Source of the DNA: Pseudoalteromonas piscicida
GTDB lineage: Bacteria > Pseudomonadota > Gammaproteobacteria > Enterobacterales > Alteromonadaceae
Direction of reading: 5' to 3'
Length of the DNA: 64,000 nucleotides
Assembly: GCF_002208135.1 (NCBI RefSeq)
Contig: NZ_CP021646.1
Coordinates: forward strand, 1,595,501-1,659,500
Shown: positions 28,482-37,220 of the stretch, in pieces
Layout of the letters: each line of letters opens with the position of its first letter
Position numbering within the stretch: position 1 is the first letter of the stretch
Made by a program: the position numbers and the translations under genes
The notes under the pieces: model-generated
Databases searched by the model: none
What the model was told of the DNA's origin: nothing
The model's input: the letters and a program-made list of their open reading frames with translations, nothing else

Positions 28482-29219
28482 ATGAAACGCGTATACGACC
28501 TTCCAACTCGCTGCTTTCACTGGCTATTTGCTGGCTGTTTTTTTATTGCCTTTGTTATCGGTAAATGGGTAGACGATGATAACGCATTGTTTTCCTATCA
28601 TATGATCGCAGGCATCACCTTATGTTTCGCATTATCTTGGCGGTTAATTTGGGGAGTGATAGGGAGTAAACACGCCAAGTTTTCAGACTTTTTACTGCAA
28701 CCTAAAGCGTTAATTAACTATTTAAAAAATAGCGTATCAGGTGAAAACCAACGATACGCTGGGCATAACCCTGCATCTAGTTGGGCATCAGTGGTGATGA
28801 TGCTGTTGAGTATTTGCCTAGGCATTACTGGTTTGTTGATGATCACAGGTCCATTTGATGATGCCATTGAAGAAATACACGAATTTTGCGCTAACGCTTT
28901 TATATTAATCGTAGTACTGCATTTAGTTGGTATTGTATTACATACCATTAAATACAAAGATCCAATTGGCAAAAGCATGATAACGGGAGAAAAAAACTTG
29001 CCAAACACCGAGGCATCGGTACCAAAGCACACTTTATTAGCAGTTATTTATTTAGTATTTATCTTAAGTTGTAGCACCATTTTATCGAAAAACTTTGATC
29101 CAGTCAGTCGAACCACATCGGTATTTGGCATAACATTAAGTTTGTTTGAATTTGAAGCTGCAGGTGAAAACGAACATGATGAATATGACAAACACGGAAG
29201 CGGATCTGAACATGAGTAA
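28482..29219 (+). CDS. Cytochrome b561-family membrane protein
   Basis: Di-haem b-type cytochrome of the prokaryotic b561 (CybB/HupC-like) family. The ATG at 28482 has AGGAG upstream and gives 245 residues. The N-terminus MKRVYDLPTRCFHWLFAGCF carries a haem-ligand His (HW). Four core helices include FSYHMIAGITLC and VLHLVGIVLHTIKYKDP with further His ligands. A fifth hydrophobic segment and an acidic, His-rich tail (HDEYDKHGSGSEHE) follow. It probably moves electrons from quinol to a partner that is not encoded nearby. A LuxR-type regulator begins 3 bp downstream. Confidence 0.85.
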   Translation: MKRVYDLPTRCFHWLFAGCFFIAFVIGKWVDDDNALFSYHMIAGITLCFALSWRLIWGVIGSKHAKFSDFLLQPKALINYLKNSVSGENQRYAGHNPASSWASVVMMLLSICLGITGLLMITGPFDDAIEEIHEFCANAFILIVVLHLVGIVLHTIKYKDPIGKSMITGEKNLPNTEASVPKHTLLAVIYLVFILSCSTILSKNFDPVSRTTSVFGITLSLFEFEAAGENEHDEYDKHGSGSEHE

Positions 29220-29222
29220 AGC

Positions 29223-29729
29223 ATGAGCAGTAAAGACCGGATAATATTACTAACAACCCTGTTAATCATTGCGGTGTTAATTAGCTTTGATGTAATGACC
29301 GACTTAAAAGAAGGTGTTGAAATTTGGCACCTTATCGTTGAAGGAGCGGCAGGGCTGTTAGCATTAGCAGGTGTGTTTTACATTTTTAAAGATCTTTTTA
29401 AGCTTAAGCAAGATTTAAAGTCTGAGCGCCAACTAACCGAAAATTTAAGGCTGGAAGCAGCACAATGGCGACAGCAGTCAAAAGAATATTTAGATGGTTT
29501 ATCTAAGCTGATTAACGAACAATTAGATCATTGGCAACTCACCCCTGCTGAGAAAGAAGTGGCTTTTTTACTACTCAAGGGTATAAGCTTAAAAGAAGTA
29601 GCAAACGTGCGTGGGACCAGTGAAAAAACCGCTCGCGCACAATCCTTGTCTGTTTATGCTAAAGCAGGTTTAAATGGCCGCTCAGAGTTATCCGCCTTTT
29701 TCTTAGAAGATTTGCTGCCGGCACAATAA
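29223..29729 (+). CDS. Membrane-anchored LuxR-type HTH protein
   Basis: A 168-residue protein with two predicted N-terminal transmembrane helices (about 7-25 and 38-57) and a charged coiled-coil-like linker (about 60-100). The C-terminal LuxR/NarL-type HTH contains LTPAEKEVAFLLLKGISLKE followed by SEKTARAQSLSVYAKAGLNG. No receiver or ligand domain is seen. It is predicted to be a membrane-tethered DNA-binding protein, possibly reading a membrane or redox signal from the cytochrome b561 encoded just upstream in the same operon. The sensing role is inference. Confidence 0.8.
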   Translation: MSSKDRIILLTTLLIIAVLISFDVMTDLKEGVEIWHLIVEGAAGLLALAGVFYIFKDLFKLKQDLKSERQLTENLRLEAAQWRQQSKEYLDGLSKLINEQLDHWQLTPAEKEVAFLLLKGISLKEVANVRGTSEKTARAQSLSVYAKAGLNGRSELSAFFLEDLLPAQ

Positions 29730-29904
29730 AATTAGAACGCGCAAATATGTAGTTGCTAAGTTAACCTATCCCTTATCTAAATCTCAACTGCATATAACCA
29801 CCTAGATTTTGATCTATATCATCCCCGCAAGACTAAAGTCTCATCAAAACTTGGCGGTTTTTTATCTATCTTTACTAAGTTCCAGCGAAACTGAGTAACC
29901 TATT

Positions 29905-31800
29905 ATGACAACAGCAACCTATCAACAGGCATACCACACATTTACCCAAGACCCAGAGGCGTTTTGGCTCAACGAAGCGACACGGCTTGATTGGCATACG
30001 CCACCAAAAATCGGACATACCCAAGACCAAGAGGGGCTGAGTCATTGGTTTAGTGATGGCTTGATGAATACCAGTTATTTGGCACTCGACCATCATGTAC
30101 ACCAAGGCCGAGGCGAGCAAGCCGCGCTAATTTATGACTCGCCGGTGACGAATACCAAACGCACAATTAGCTATCGTGAGTTGCTCTCTCAAGTGAGCCA
30201 TTTTGCGGCTGGCTTAAATCAGCTTGGTGTAAGTGTTGGTGATAGGGTGGTTATTTATATGCCCATGGTGCCTGAGGCGGTCGTTGCTATGCTTGCATGT
30301 GCGCGCATTGGTGCTATTCATTCGGTGGTGTTTGGCGGCTTTGCGCCCCATGAGCTTGCGGTGAGAATAGACGATGCTAAGCCAAAACTGGTGATCAGCG
30401 CCTCTTGCGGAATTGAAATAGACCGTACCATTGAATACAAACCTATGCTGGATGAAGCGCTGTCGTTGGCAAAGCATCAAGTTGAACATTGTATTGTTTT
30501 ACAGCGTGAGGCATACCAAGCGCAGATGTCATCGCCAAGAGATGTAGACTGGACGGTGGTGGCAAACACGCCAGAATCCTTTGATGCAGTGCCGTTACCT
30601 AGCACCCACCCGCTTTATATTTTATATACCTCCGGCACCACAGGTACGCCCAAAGGAGTAGTGCGAGAGCAGGGCGGCCACGCAGTGGCATTAAACTATA
30701 GTATGAAAACCGTTTACGGCATGGAGCCCGGTGAAGTGTTTTGGGCTGCATCCGACATTGGCTGGGTTGTGGGGCATTCTTATATTGTTTATGGCCCGCT
30801 GATTTATGGTTGCGCTAGCGTATTATACGAAGGAAAACCGATTAAAACTCCAGATGCAGGGGCGTTTTGGCGAGTGGTCGAAGAATACCAAGTGGCAGCA
30901 CTTTTTAGTGCACCGACAGCATTTCGTGCCATTAAAAAAGAAGACCCGAGTGCAGCACTTTTAGCTAACTACAATACCAGCAGCTTAAAAACCTTATTTT
31001 TAGCTGGTGAGCGACTCGATCCCGCCACCTACGACTGGCTACAATCAACCACAAAGCTGCCGATAATTGATCACTGGTGGCAAACCGAAACAGGCTGGGC
31101 TATTGCGTGTAACCCAGTTGGGATTGAATTGATGCCAACTAAGGCGGGTAGTGCAACTGTTCCCACGCCCGGCTATCAAGTTGAGATCCTTGATGTAGAC
31201 GGCAGTCCTTGTGAGGCGAATCAACAAGGCGTTGTTGCGGTAAAATTGCCACTTCCTCCCGGTTGTTTAACCACTATTTGGAATAACACAGCACGCTTTA
31301 AGGGCAGTTACTTGGCACAATACCCCGGTTATTACCTCTCTGGCGACGGCGGTTATTTTGATGAAGATGGATATCTGTTTATTATGGGCCGCACCGATGA
31401 CGTAATAAACGTAGCCGGACATAGACTGTCAACCGGTGAAATGGAAGAAATCGTTGCAGGTCATCAAGCAATTGCAGAATGCGCCGTATTTGCCGGTAAA
31501 GATGAGTTAAAAGGCCAAGTGCCCATTGCTATGGTGGTATTGAAAGATGGCGTAAGCACTACAGAAGTGGCCATTGCAGAGGAAATAAGAAGCCTGATCC
31601 GCGAAAAGATCGGCGCGATTGCCAGCCTTAAAACCATTAAAGTAGTCGAACGTTTACCCAAAACCCGTTCGGGTAAAATTCTCAGAAAGAACCTGCGCCA
31701 GCTAGTGGACGGAGAAGACATCGTCGTACCATCGACCATTGACGATCCCGCCATTATTGAAGAGTTGAAGCAATTGTGGGATGTGAGCCAACATCAATAG
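29905..31800 (+). CDS. prpE: Propionyl-CoA synthetase PrpE
   Basis: AMP-forming acyl-CoA ligase that activates propionate (or acetate) with ATP and CoA. The 631 residues match PrpE (about 628). The N-terminal ACS domain shows FWLNEATRLDWHTPP. The adenylation motif YTSGTTGTPKGVVREQGGHA contains the phosphate loop. ASDIGWVVGHSYIVYGPL, WWQTETGW and YLSGDGGYFDEDGYLFIMGR are conserved, and the acetylatable Lys is in PKTRSGKILRKNLR. The usual methylcitrate genes (prpBCD) are not in this window, so it is an orphan prpE here. AcsA-type acetate use cannot be excluded. Confidence 0.9.
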   Translation: MTTATYQQAYHTFTQDPEAFWLNEATRLDWHTPPKIGHTQDQEGLSHWFSDGLMNTSYLALDHHVHQGRGEQAALIYDSPVTNTKRTISYRELLSQVSHFAAGLNQLGVSVGDRVVIYMPMVPEAVVAMLACARIGAIHSVVFGGFAPHELAVRIDDAKPKLVISASCGIEIDRTIEYKPMLDEALSLAKHQVEHCIVLQREAYQAQMSSPRDVDWTVVANTPESFDAVPLPSTHPLYILYTSGTTGTPKGVVREQGGHAVALNYSMKTVYGMEPGEVFWAASDIGWVVGHSYIVYGPLIYGCASVLYEGKPIKTPDAGAFWRVVEEYQVAALFSAPTAFRAIKKEDPSAALLANYNTSSLKTLFLAGERLDPATYDWLQSTTKLPIIDHWWQTETGWAIACNPVGIELMPTKAGSATVPTPGYQVEILDVDGSPCEANQQGVVAVKLPLPPGCLTTIWNNTARFKGSYLAQYPGYYLSGDGGYFDEDGYLFIMGRTDDVINVAGHRLSTGEMEEIVAGHQAIAECAVFAGKDELKGQVPIAMVVLKDGVSTTEVAIAEEIRSLIREKIGAIASLKTIKVVERLPKTRSGKILRKNLRQLVDGEDIVVPSTIDDPAIIEELKQLWDVSQHQ

Positions 31801-31816
31801 TTTTTTGTGTGTTCAC

Positions 31817-32405
31817 GGGTTTCCCCTAACGCTAAACGCGCATCAACATTAGTTAGGAGCGGGTTCACCCCGCGATTTTTTGAGTGCGGTTACCTCAAAA
31901 ATCTAATGTCGTGATAACTCACAACCCACCAGTTTTAGTCACGACCCAGCTGTGTTGCTGAGCTATTAGGGTAAACCTTGTGCTAAACGTGAATCAACAT
32001 TAGGTGGGAGCGGGTTCATCCCGCGATCTTTGGAGTGCTGTTCCTTCTAAAATCTGATGTCGCGATAAATCACGACCTACCTGTTTTAGTCACGATCTAC
32101 CAGTGTTGCTGAGCTATTAGGGTAAAACTTGTGCTAAACGCGCATCAACATTAGGTGGGAGCGGGTTCACCCCACGATCTTTGGAGTGCTGTTCCTTCTA
32201 AAATCTGATGTCGCGATAAATCACGACCTACCTGTTTTAGTCACGATCTACCAGTGTTGCTGAGCTATTAGGGTAAACCTTGAGCTAAACGAGCAGCTGT
32301 ATTAGGTGGGAGCGGGTTCACCCCGCGATCTTTTAATTGTGGTTCCCACTAAAATTTGATGTTGCGATAAGTCACGAACAGCCAGTTTTAGTTACGTTCA
32401 GCTAT
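31817..32405. repeat. Four tandem ~151-bp intergenic repeats (REP/BIME-like)
   Basis: Four head-to-tail units begin at about 31817, 31969, 32120 and 32271, a period of 151-152 bp. Units 2 and 3 differ at only about five positions, all in the first 70 bases, so the duplication is recent; units 1 and 4 are more diverged. Each unit carries two hairpin cores: GCGGGTTCACCCCGC and the inverted TCGCGATAAATCACGA, the latter flanked by CTAC (GTAG on the other strand). This resembles REP pairs in BIME elements. Two more copies are at 39901-40139. Confidence 0.85.
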
Positions 32406-32429
32406 TGTCCGCAAACTGTCCGGTGTCCG
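32406..32429 (+). promoter_or_regulatory. TGTCCG direct repeats: candidate activator-binding sites
   Basis: Three TGTCCG boxes start at 32406, 32417 and 32424, about 65-88 bp upstream of a sigma-54-type promoter. That is a normal distance for NtrC-type upstream activator sites. The same hexamer forms an inverted repeat at 32530-32549. The response regulator at 37221 is the likely binder; inference. Confidence 0.6.
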
Positions 32430-32493
32430 TCCAATCTCCTTGAGTAAAGCCGTTGAATCTCATAAATGCGATATAAAACAACAGCATAAATTC

Positions 32494-32508
32494 TGGCACG
32501 CTACTTGT
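32494..32508 (+). promoter_or_regulatory. Candidate sigma-54 promoter of the efflux operon
   Basis: TGGCAC-N5-TTGT matches the -24/-12 consensus TGGCAC-N5-TTGC except for the final base (GT instead of GC). Start would be near 32520, about 40 bp before the adaptor ATG. The operon's own regulator is a sigma-54-dependent activator, which supports this reading. Confidence 0.72.
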
Positions 32509-32529
32509 TATTAGTTATTCATGATAATC

Positions 32530-32549
32530 GCGGACACCCACTTGTCCGC
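32530..32549 (+). promoter_or_regulatory. Perfect inverted TGTCCGC repeat at the ribosome-binding region
   Basis: 7-bp arms GCGGACA / TGTCCGC with a 6-nt spacer, ending 2 bp before the AAGGAGG ribosome-binding site of the adaptor gene. It may be an extra regulator site that represses in the promoter-proximal region or an mRNA hairpin next to the Shine-Dalgarno sequence. Confidence 0.6.
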
Positions 32550-32560
32550 AAGGAGGTAGC

Positions 32561-33829
32561 ATGATTAAAGATACAAGTGCGCAAGACAAACAAATCGTAA
32601 AGAAGCGAACCATAAAAAAGCCTGTGATTGCGTTGTTGGCCGTTGGCATCACCTTAGGTGGATTAACTAGTGCTTGGCCAAGCATTAACACGATTTTATC
32701 TGCAGAGCAGACGGTATCGCGGGAGCAAGTACGTCTCGCCACGGTAGTGAGAGGTGATATCAGCGAAGATATTCGCGTTGAAGGGCGTACGCTCGCTGCG
32801 AATAACCCAGACCTATACGCCATTGCATCGGGCACAGTGACATTAAACGTTAAACCCGGTGATGCCATCAAAGCGGGGCAAACGTTGCTTAGCATCGACA
32901 GTCCGGAGTTGACTAACCGTTTACTACAAGAAGAGGCGACATTTGAACGCTTAAAGACGGAAGTTGAGCGCCAACGGATCTCGATTAAACAGCAGCTACT
33001 CGATACCAAACAACGCATGGAAATGGCGAAAGTAGACCTAGAAGCGGCAGAGCGGGAAATGGCGCGCTCAAAACAGAGCATCGAAAAGCAAATTATCTCA
33101 AAACTAGAGCTTGAACAGTCAATGGTTGAACTTAAGCGCGCGCAACTACAAGAGCGGCACGCCATCGATTCGCTAAAGCTTGAGCAAGAGCGACTCGCGT
33201 TTGAGCTAAAAAGTAGTGAGCTGAGCCTAACCAGACAACAGCATATTTTAGAAGAAGTGCAGCGTCAGGTAGCCGCACTTAACATTGTATCGCCGTTGTC
33301 AGGTATTGTTGGTACGGTGCATGTCCAGCAAAAGCAGTTTGTACAGCGAGATGCGGCGTTAATCTCCTTGGTTGACCTTTCAGAGCTTGAGGTTGAAGCG
33401 CAAATACCAGAAATTTACGCCGACAATCTAGGAGTCGGCATGGCCGCTGAAGTATTTATCAATCAATACCAATATCATGCGAAGCTGGTCGCTATTTCCC
33501 CTGAAATCGAAGCTGGCCGTGTCAGTGCGCGAGTACGCTTTGATGAACAACCAAGTGGTCTTCGCCAAAACCAAAAGGTATCTACAAGAATTATTCTGTC
33601 GCAAAAGCAAGACGTGCTCAAAGTAAGGCGTGGTGCATTTGTTGAAACTGGCGCTGGGCGTTTTACCTATGCGGTTGTCGGTGAGCAGGCTGATCAAACC
33701 CCCATTCAGCTCGGTGTAAAAAGTATCTCTGAAGTAGAGATTATCGAGGGCCTGAGTGAAGGACAAGAAATCGTGATCTCAAGTTTAGAACCGTTCAATA
33801 ACAAAGCGCGAGTGCTACTCGGGAAGTAG
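32561..33829 (+). CDS. HlyD/MacA-type periplasmic adaptor subunit
   Basis: Periplasmic adaptor for an ABC efflux pump; one N-terminal membrane anchor (about 23-42). The 422 residues show a split biotinyl-lipoyl domain (ASGTVTLNVKPGDAIKAGQT near 90 and NIVSPLSGIVGTVHVQQKQF near 250). Between them is a long coiled-coil hairpin (about 125-240), and beta-barrel and membrane-proximal domains follow. AAGGAGG precedes the ATG. First gene of the operon with a MacB-like ATPase and two permeases. No outer-membrane TolC-like gene is in the operon. Confidence 0.88.
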   Translation: MIKDTSAQDKQIVKKRTIKKPVIALLAVGITLGGLTSAWPSINTILSAEQTVSREQVRLATVVRGDISEDIRVEGRTLAANNPDLYAIASGTVTLNVKPGDAIKAGQTLLSIDSPELTNRLLQEEATFERLKTEVERQRISIKQQLLDTKQRMEMAKVDLEAAEREMARSKQSIEKQIISKLELEQSMVELKRAQLQERHAIDSLKLEQERLAFELKSSELSLTRQQHILEEVQRQVAALNIVSPLSGIVGTVHVQQKQFVQRDAALISLVDLSELEVEAQIPEIYADNLGVGMAAEVFINQYQYHAKLVAISPEIEAGRVSARVRFDEQPSGLRQNQKVSTRIILSQKQDVLKVRRGAFVETGAGRFTYAVVGEQADQTPIQLGVKSISEVEIIEGLSEGQEIVISSLEPFNNKARVLLGK

Positions 33830-33870
33830 CCTCATCTTGCGTACCGAATAAGAATGAGAAGGAATAGACA

Positions 33871-34566
33871 ATGTTAAAAATGAATGAAGTAAGCAAAATT
33901 TATCGCACAGATCTGATTGAGACCCATGCACTCAGTAATGTCAATTTAACCATTGAAGAAGGGGAGTTTATTGCGGTCACAGGCCCGTCAGGATCAGGCA
34001 AAACGACCTTTTTGAACATTGCCGGTTTGTTAGAGCGTTTTGAGCGCGGTGACTATTTTCTAGATGGTGAAAACGTTGCCAATCTTAACGATAAAAAGCT
34101 GTCACAGCTAAGAAACGAAAAAATTGGCTTTATCTTCCAAGGCTTTAATCTTATCAGCGACTTATCTTTATATGACAACGTTGAAGTCCCCCTTATTTTT
34201 AGGGGAATAAAAGCCAGTGAGCGTAAAAAGCGCATTGAAGAAGCCTTAGAACTTGTTGGACTTGCAAGCAGAATGAAGCACCACCCAGCACAGTTAAGTG
34301 GCGGGCAACAGCAGCGCGTGGCCATTGCCAGAGCGCTGGCGGGGAAACCGCGCTTCCTTTTAGCGGATGAACCAACGGGTAATTTAGACAGCTTAATGGC
34401 AAGGCAAGTGATGGATTTATTACAAGAAGTGAATCAGGCGGGCACTACATTGATTATGGTCACCCATGACAATGAGCTGGCACGACGAGCGGGTCGTAAT
34501 ATCCAAATTCTTGATGGTGAGCTAACCGACATCACTAAATCTCAGTTAACCGAACTGGCAGTGTAG
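33871..34566 (+). CDS. MacB/LolD-type ABC transporter ATP-binding protein
   Basis: Stand-alone ATPase of 231 residues for an FtsX-type exporter. Walker A GPSGSGKTTFLNIAG (about 38-52), Q-loop FQGFNLI, signature LSGGQQQRVAIARALAGKP, Walker B LLADEPTGNLD and switch THD are all present. The LADEPTGNLDS form is characteristic of the MacB/LolD/FtsE family. It lies between the adaptor and two permeases, with small gaps, so it is one operon. Substrate unknown; candidates are peptides, antibiotics or siderophore-like compounds. Confidence 0.92.
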   Translation: MLKMNEVSKIYRTDLIETHALSNVNLTIEEGEFIAVTGPSGSGKTTFLNIAGLLERFERGDYFLDGENVANLNDKKLSQLRNEKIGFIFQGFNLISDLSLYDNVEVPLIFRGIKASERKKRIEEALELVGLASRMKHHPAQLSGGQQQRVAIARALAGKPRFLLADEPTGNLDSLMARQVMDLLQEVNQAGTTLIMVTHDNELARRAGRNIQILDGELTDITKSQLTELAV

Positions 34567-34575
34567 GAGCAGGCA

Positions 34576-35937
34576 ATGAAAGAGCTAATATTGTTAGCTT
34601 GGCAGGGATTAAAACAAAAACTCAAGCTAAGCGCACTGATGGTAATTAACCTTGCGGTTGGGATCACCTTAATGTTGACGATGTCAGCCATTGTAAAACA
34701 AAGTAGTAGCGAAGTGATTGGTTATAAGGGAGACAGCTTATATACGGCAGGTCTTAACTATTTTGAAGCCGATGAGGATGTTGCTGATTTTAGACAATTT
34801 CCTCGCTGGACTTATCAAGATACCCAAGCGCTTAAGCAAGCTGATTTACCATACGAGTATCTATCGTTTAACTACACCACAGAGTTTATTGCGGGCCTTG
34901 CTGATAACTCAGTTAGGCCTATTAGTGTAGAAGCTTCTGCTACAGATAGAGAGATGTTTAGTGTACTAGATGCGCCGTTTATTCACGGAGCTTCTTGGAG
35001 TGAACAAAACCAAAAAAGTGGCGAAGCGGTGGCTGTGATCAGTAAAAATGCTAATGACCATCTATTTGGTGGAGCGAATTCTGTCGGGCAGTTTATTCAA
35101 GTTCAAGGCGAACAAATACAAGTCGTTGGCGTGGTTGACTTAAGCAATTATAAGCGCCGCTTCCAAGATTTGAGCTTTAGTAATAATTACAATCACGATG
35201 TTTTTATTCCGTTAAATTATGCTTATGCGCAAAACTTTCCAAGAACGGGGCAAGTAACGTGCAGAACCGACGATTTATACACTGCAACCAACCCACGTAG
35301 CGGCAGTGTCGACATGCTGAAAAGTGCTGAATGTGGTTATTTGACGGTGTGGTTCCAGTACCGAGAAGACAAAAAGACGGCACATCTTGCAGTACTAAAA
35401 ACGTGGTTGAATAGCTATATTGAAAAGCAACAAGCGGTTGGTCGCTTTCAACATAAAAATCTTACCGACTTTTATAGCATGGGCGAGCTCTATATTTTGA
35501 TCCAGCGTTTTATGGCATGGGAAGCCATTTATCTAACGTTTTCGTATTTACTATTTGGCATTTGTTTAGTGAATACCGTTGGCATTTTGCTGGCTAAATT
35601 CCAAGCTAATCGCAAGCTTATTTCCCTTTATCGAGCGCTCGGCGCAAACCGTGGGGTAATAATGAAAATTCACTTTTTAGAGATTTTGATGCTCACGGTT
35701 GCGTCTGTAGCACTTGGCTTTGTATTGGCGTTCGCAGGGCTTGAATTAATGTTCCACTTGCGTATGTATCAGGCGGATTATATGGCCCTTGCTGAGCAAG
35801 TCCGTCAAATCTATCAGTTCGATGGTGAGCTGGCACTTTGGACGACGACAGGCATTTTCTTGGCGGTTGGGATATCTGGATTATATCCGATATACCGTAG
35901 TAGCCGTGTGTCACCAGCTGCGGAATTAAGGGGGTAA
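34576..35937 (+). CDS. FtsX/MacB-type ABC transporter permease (first)
   Basis: A 453-residue inner-membrane protein. One N-terminal helix (about 17-40) precedes a large periplasmic MacB_PCD-like domain (about 45-310). Three C-terminal helices (about 320-440) are the FtsX domain, including LFGICLVNTVGILLAKFQAN followed by RALGANRGVIMKIH. The ATG is 9 bp after the ATPase stop. It probably forms a heterodimer with the following permease. Cysteines at C235 and C253 in the periplasmic domain could pair; inference. Confidence 0.88.
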   Translation: MKELILLAWQGLKQKLKLSALMVINLAVGITLMLTMSAIVKQSSSEVIGYKGDSLYTAGLNYFEADEDVADFRQFPRWTYQDTQALKQADLPYEYLSFNYTTEFIAGLADNSVRPISVEASATDREMFSVLDAPFIHGASWSEQNQKSGEAVAVISKNANDHLFGGANSVGQFIQVQGEQIQVVGVVDLSNYKRRFQDLSFSNNYNHDVFIPLNYAYAQNFPRTGQVTCRTDDLYTATNPRSGSVDMLKSAECGYLTVWFQYREDKKTAHLAVLKTWLNSYIEKQQAVGRFQHKNLTDFYSMGELYILIQRFMAWEAIYLTFSYLLFGICLVNTVGILLAKFQANRKLISLYRALGANRGVIMKIHFLEILMLTVASVALGFVLAFAGLELMFHLRMYQADYMALAEQVRQIYQFDGELALWTTTGIFLAVGISGLYPIYRSSRVSPAAELRG

Positions 35938-35939
35938 GT

Positions 35940-37160
35940 ATGGCGATTAAACATATTTTAAAATTGATCTTAAAGCAAAAAAGTATTGCACTGTTAATCA
36001 TTCTACAAATCGCGATTACCGTGATGATTGTCAGCAATACGGCCTTTATCAGCTATGCGACGCTGCAAAACTGGCTAATTCCTTCCAAGTTGGAAGAGCA
36101 ACAAATTCTCAATGTAACGACGCGTGTGTTTGATACCTCGGTAGACGTGCAGTCACTTATTGAAAAGGATATTCAAGCGATTGAAAAAGTGCCTGGGGTG
36201 GTTGCCGCATCTTATGCTGGTAGAGAGCTGGTATTAAACAGTTTAGGCCCTGGGTGGACGATTTTTAAAAATACTCAACCAGAAACAGACTACAGCGTGT
36301 TCGGCTACTTTGGCTTAGATGAAAAAGGCGTAGATGTACTTGGACTTGAACTGGTTGAGGGGCGTAGATTTTATGCCAGTGAATATATCAAAGGAGATGA
36401 AACAACCAAAAATGCAGGCGTTATTATGATAAGTGACGACCTTGCTTCGTCGTTATTTGGTGATGATTCTGCCCTTGGACAGACGGTGTATATTTCAAGA
36501 CAGCGCATTCCACATCAAGTGGTTGGGGTATATGGAGGTAAAATGCTTGGAGAAGGAGCAACATACAATCAACAACCCTACAATTCAGGGGTTGTACCTG
36601 AAGTCATTTGGGGTAACCGTCAACGAGCCAATTATTTAGTCAGAGTCGAAGAAGGTGTGTCTGAGCGAATTTTAGAAGAAGTTGAAACGGCACTTTATCA
36701 CACCAACGGACGAATGGTTGAGCGAGTTGAGTTCGTTGCTAGGGCAAAAAAACGTTTGTGGGATGGCCGTAGCACCTTTGCACTTACCATGGCAGGCATA
36801 AGCATCATCGCTTGCGTGGTCACCGCGCTTGGTATTGTCGCACTTGTCAGCTTTTCAGTTAGCCTAAGAAAGAAAGATCATGGTGTGCTTCGTGCGCTAG
36901 GTGCATCTAAAGGTAAAGTGATGTGGTCTTTAATTAAAGAAAATACAATTTTAGTCTTTATCGGTTTAGTGCTAGGCTTTGGTCTCTCGATTTTGCTTTA
37001 CTATTTTTTGATGAATAATGTTCGCGTGCAAAGTGTGGTAGAGATCCCGTTATTGGTTGGGGTAGCTATTTTTACTTGGCTTGTGAGTACATTGGCGGTA
37101 TACCTGCCAGCCAAAGAAGCCGCGAAAGTGTCGCCGGCACAAGTAACTAAATCGAGTTAA
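35940..37160 (+). CDS. FtsX/MacB-type ABC transporter permease (second)
   Basis: A 406-residue partner permease with the same layout: one N-terminal helix (about 16-38), a periplasmic domain, and three C-terminal helices with LVSFSVSLRKKDHGVLRALG and ASKGKVMWSLIKEN as the FtsX motif. It begins 2 bp after the first permease. The two are clearly diverged from each other, which suggests a heterodimeric mechanotransmission-type exporter. A short hairpin follows before the regulator genes. Confidence 0.88.
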   Translation: MAIKHILKLILKQKSIALLIILQIAITVMIVSNTAFISYATLQNWLIPSKLEEQQILNVTTRVFDTSVDVQSLIEKDIQAIEKVPGVVAASYAGRELVLNSLGPGWTIFKNTQPETDYSVFGYFGLDEKGVDVLGLELVEGRRFYASEYIKGDETTKNAGVIMISDDLASSLFGDDSALGQTVYISRQRIPHQVVGVYGGKMLGEGATYNQQPYNSGVVPEVIWGNRQRANYLVRVEEGVSERILEEVETALYHTNGRMVERVEFVARAKKRLWDGRSTFALTMAGISIIACVVTALGIVALVSFSVSLRKKDHGVLRALGASKGKVMWSLIKENTILVFIGLVLGFGLSILLYYFLMNNVRVQSVVEIPLLVGVAIFTWLVSTLAVYLPAKEAAKVSPAQVTKSS

Positions 37161-37176
37161 TAATAAAAACAACATA

Positions 37177-37190
37177 GCCCCGAAAGGGGC
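37177..37190 (+). other. GAAA-tetraloop hairpin between transporter and regulator genes
   Basis: GCCCC-GAAA-GGGGC, a 5-bp GC stem with a GNRA tetraloop in the 60-bp gap between the second permease and the response regulator. No T-run follows, so it may stabilise or set the level of the upstream mRNA rather than terminate. Confidence 0.5.
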
Positions 37191-37220
37191 AAAATTTACA
37201 AATTAGGATCAAAAGCGTTC

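Noticed and set aside
31817..32405. Possible CRISPR array
   Set aside because: The repeat unit is about 151 bp with no variable spacers and no cas genes; the units are tandem REP/BIME-like copies.
32515..33165. 216-residue minus-strand ORF opposite the HlyD-like adaptor
   Set aside because: It is Ser/Cys/Arg-rich low-complexity sequence antisense to a well-supported coding gene with clear family motifs, and it has no recognisable domain.
37177..37190. Intrinsic terminator ending the transporter operon
   Set aside because: The short GAAA-loop hairpin is followed by AAAATTT with no T-run, so I list it only as a hairpin.
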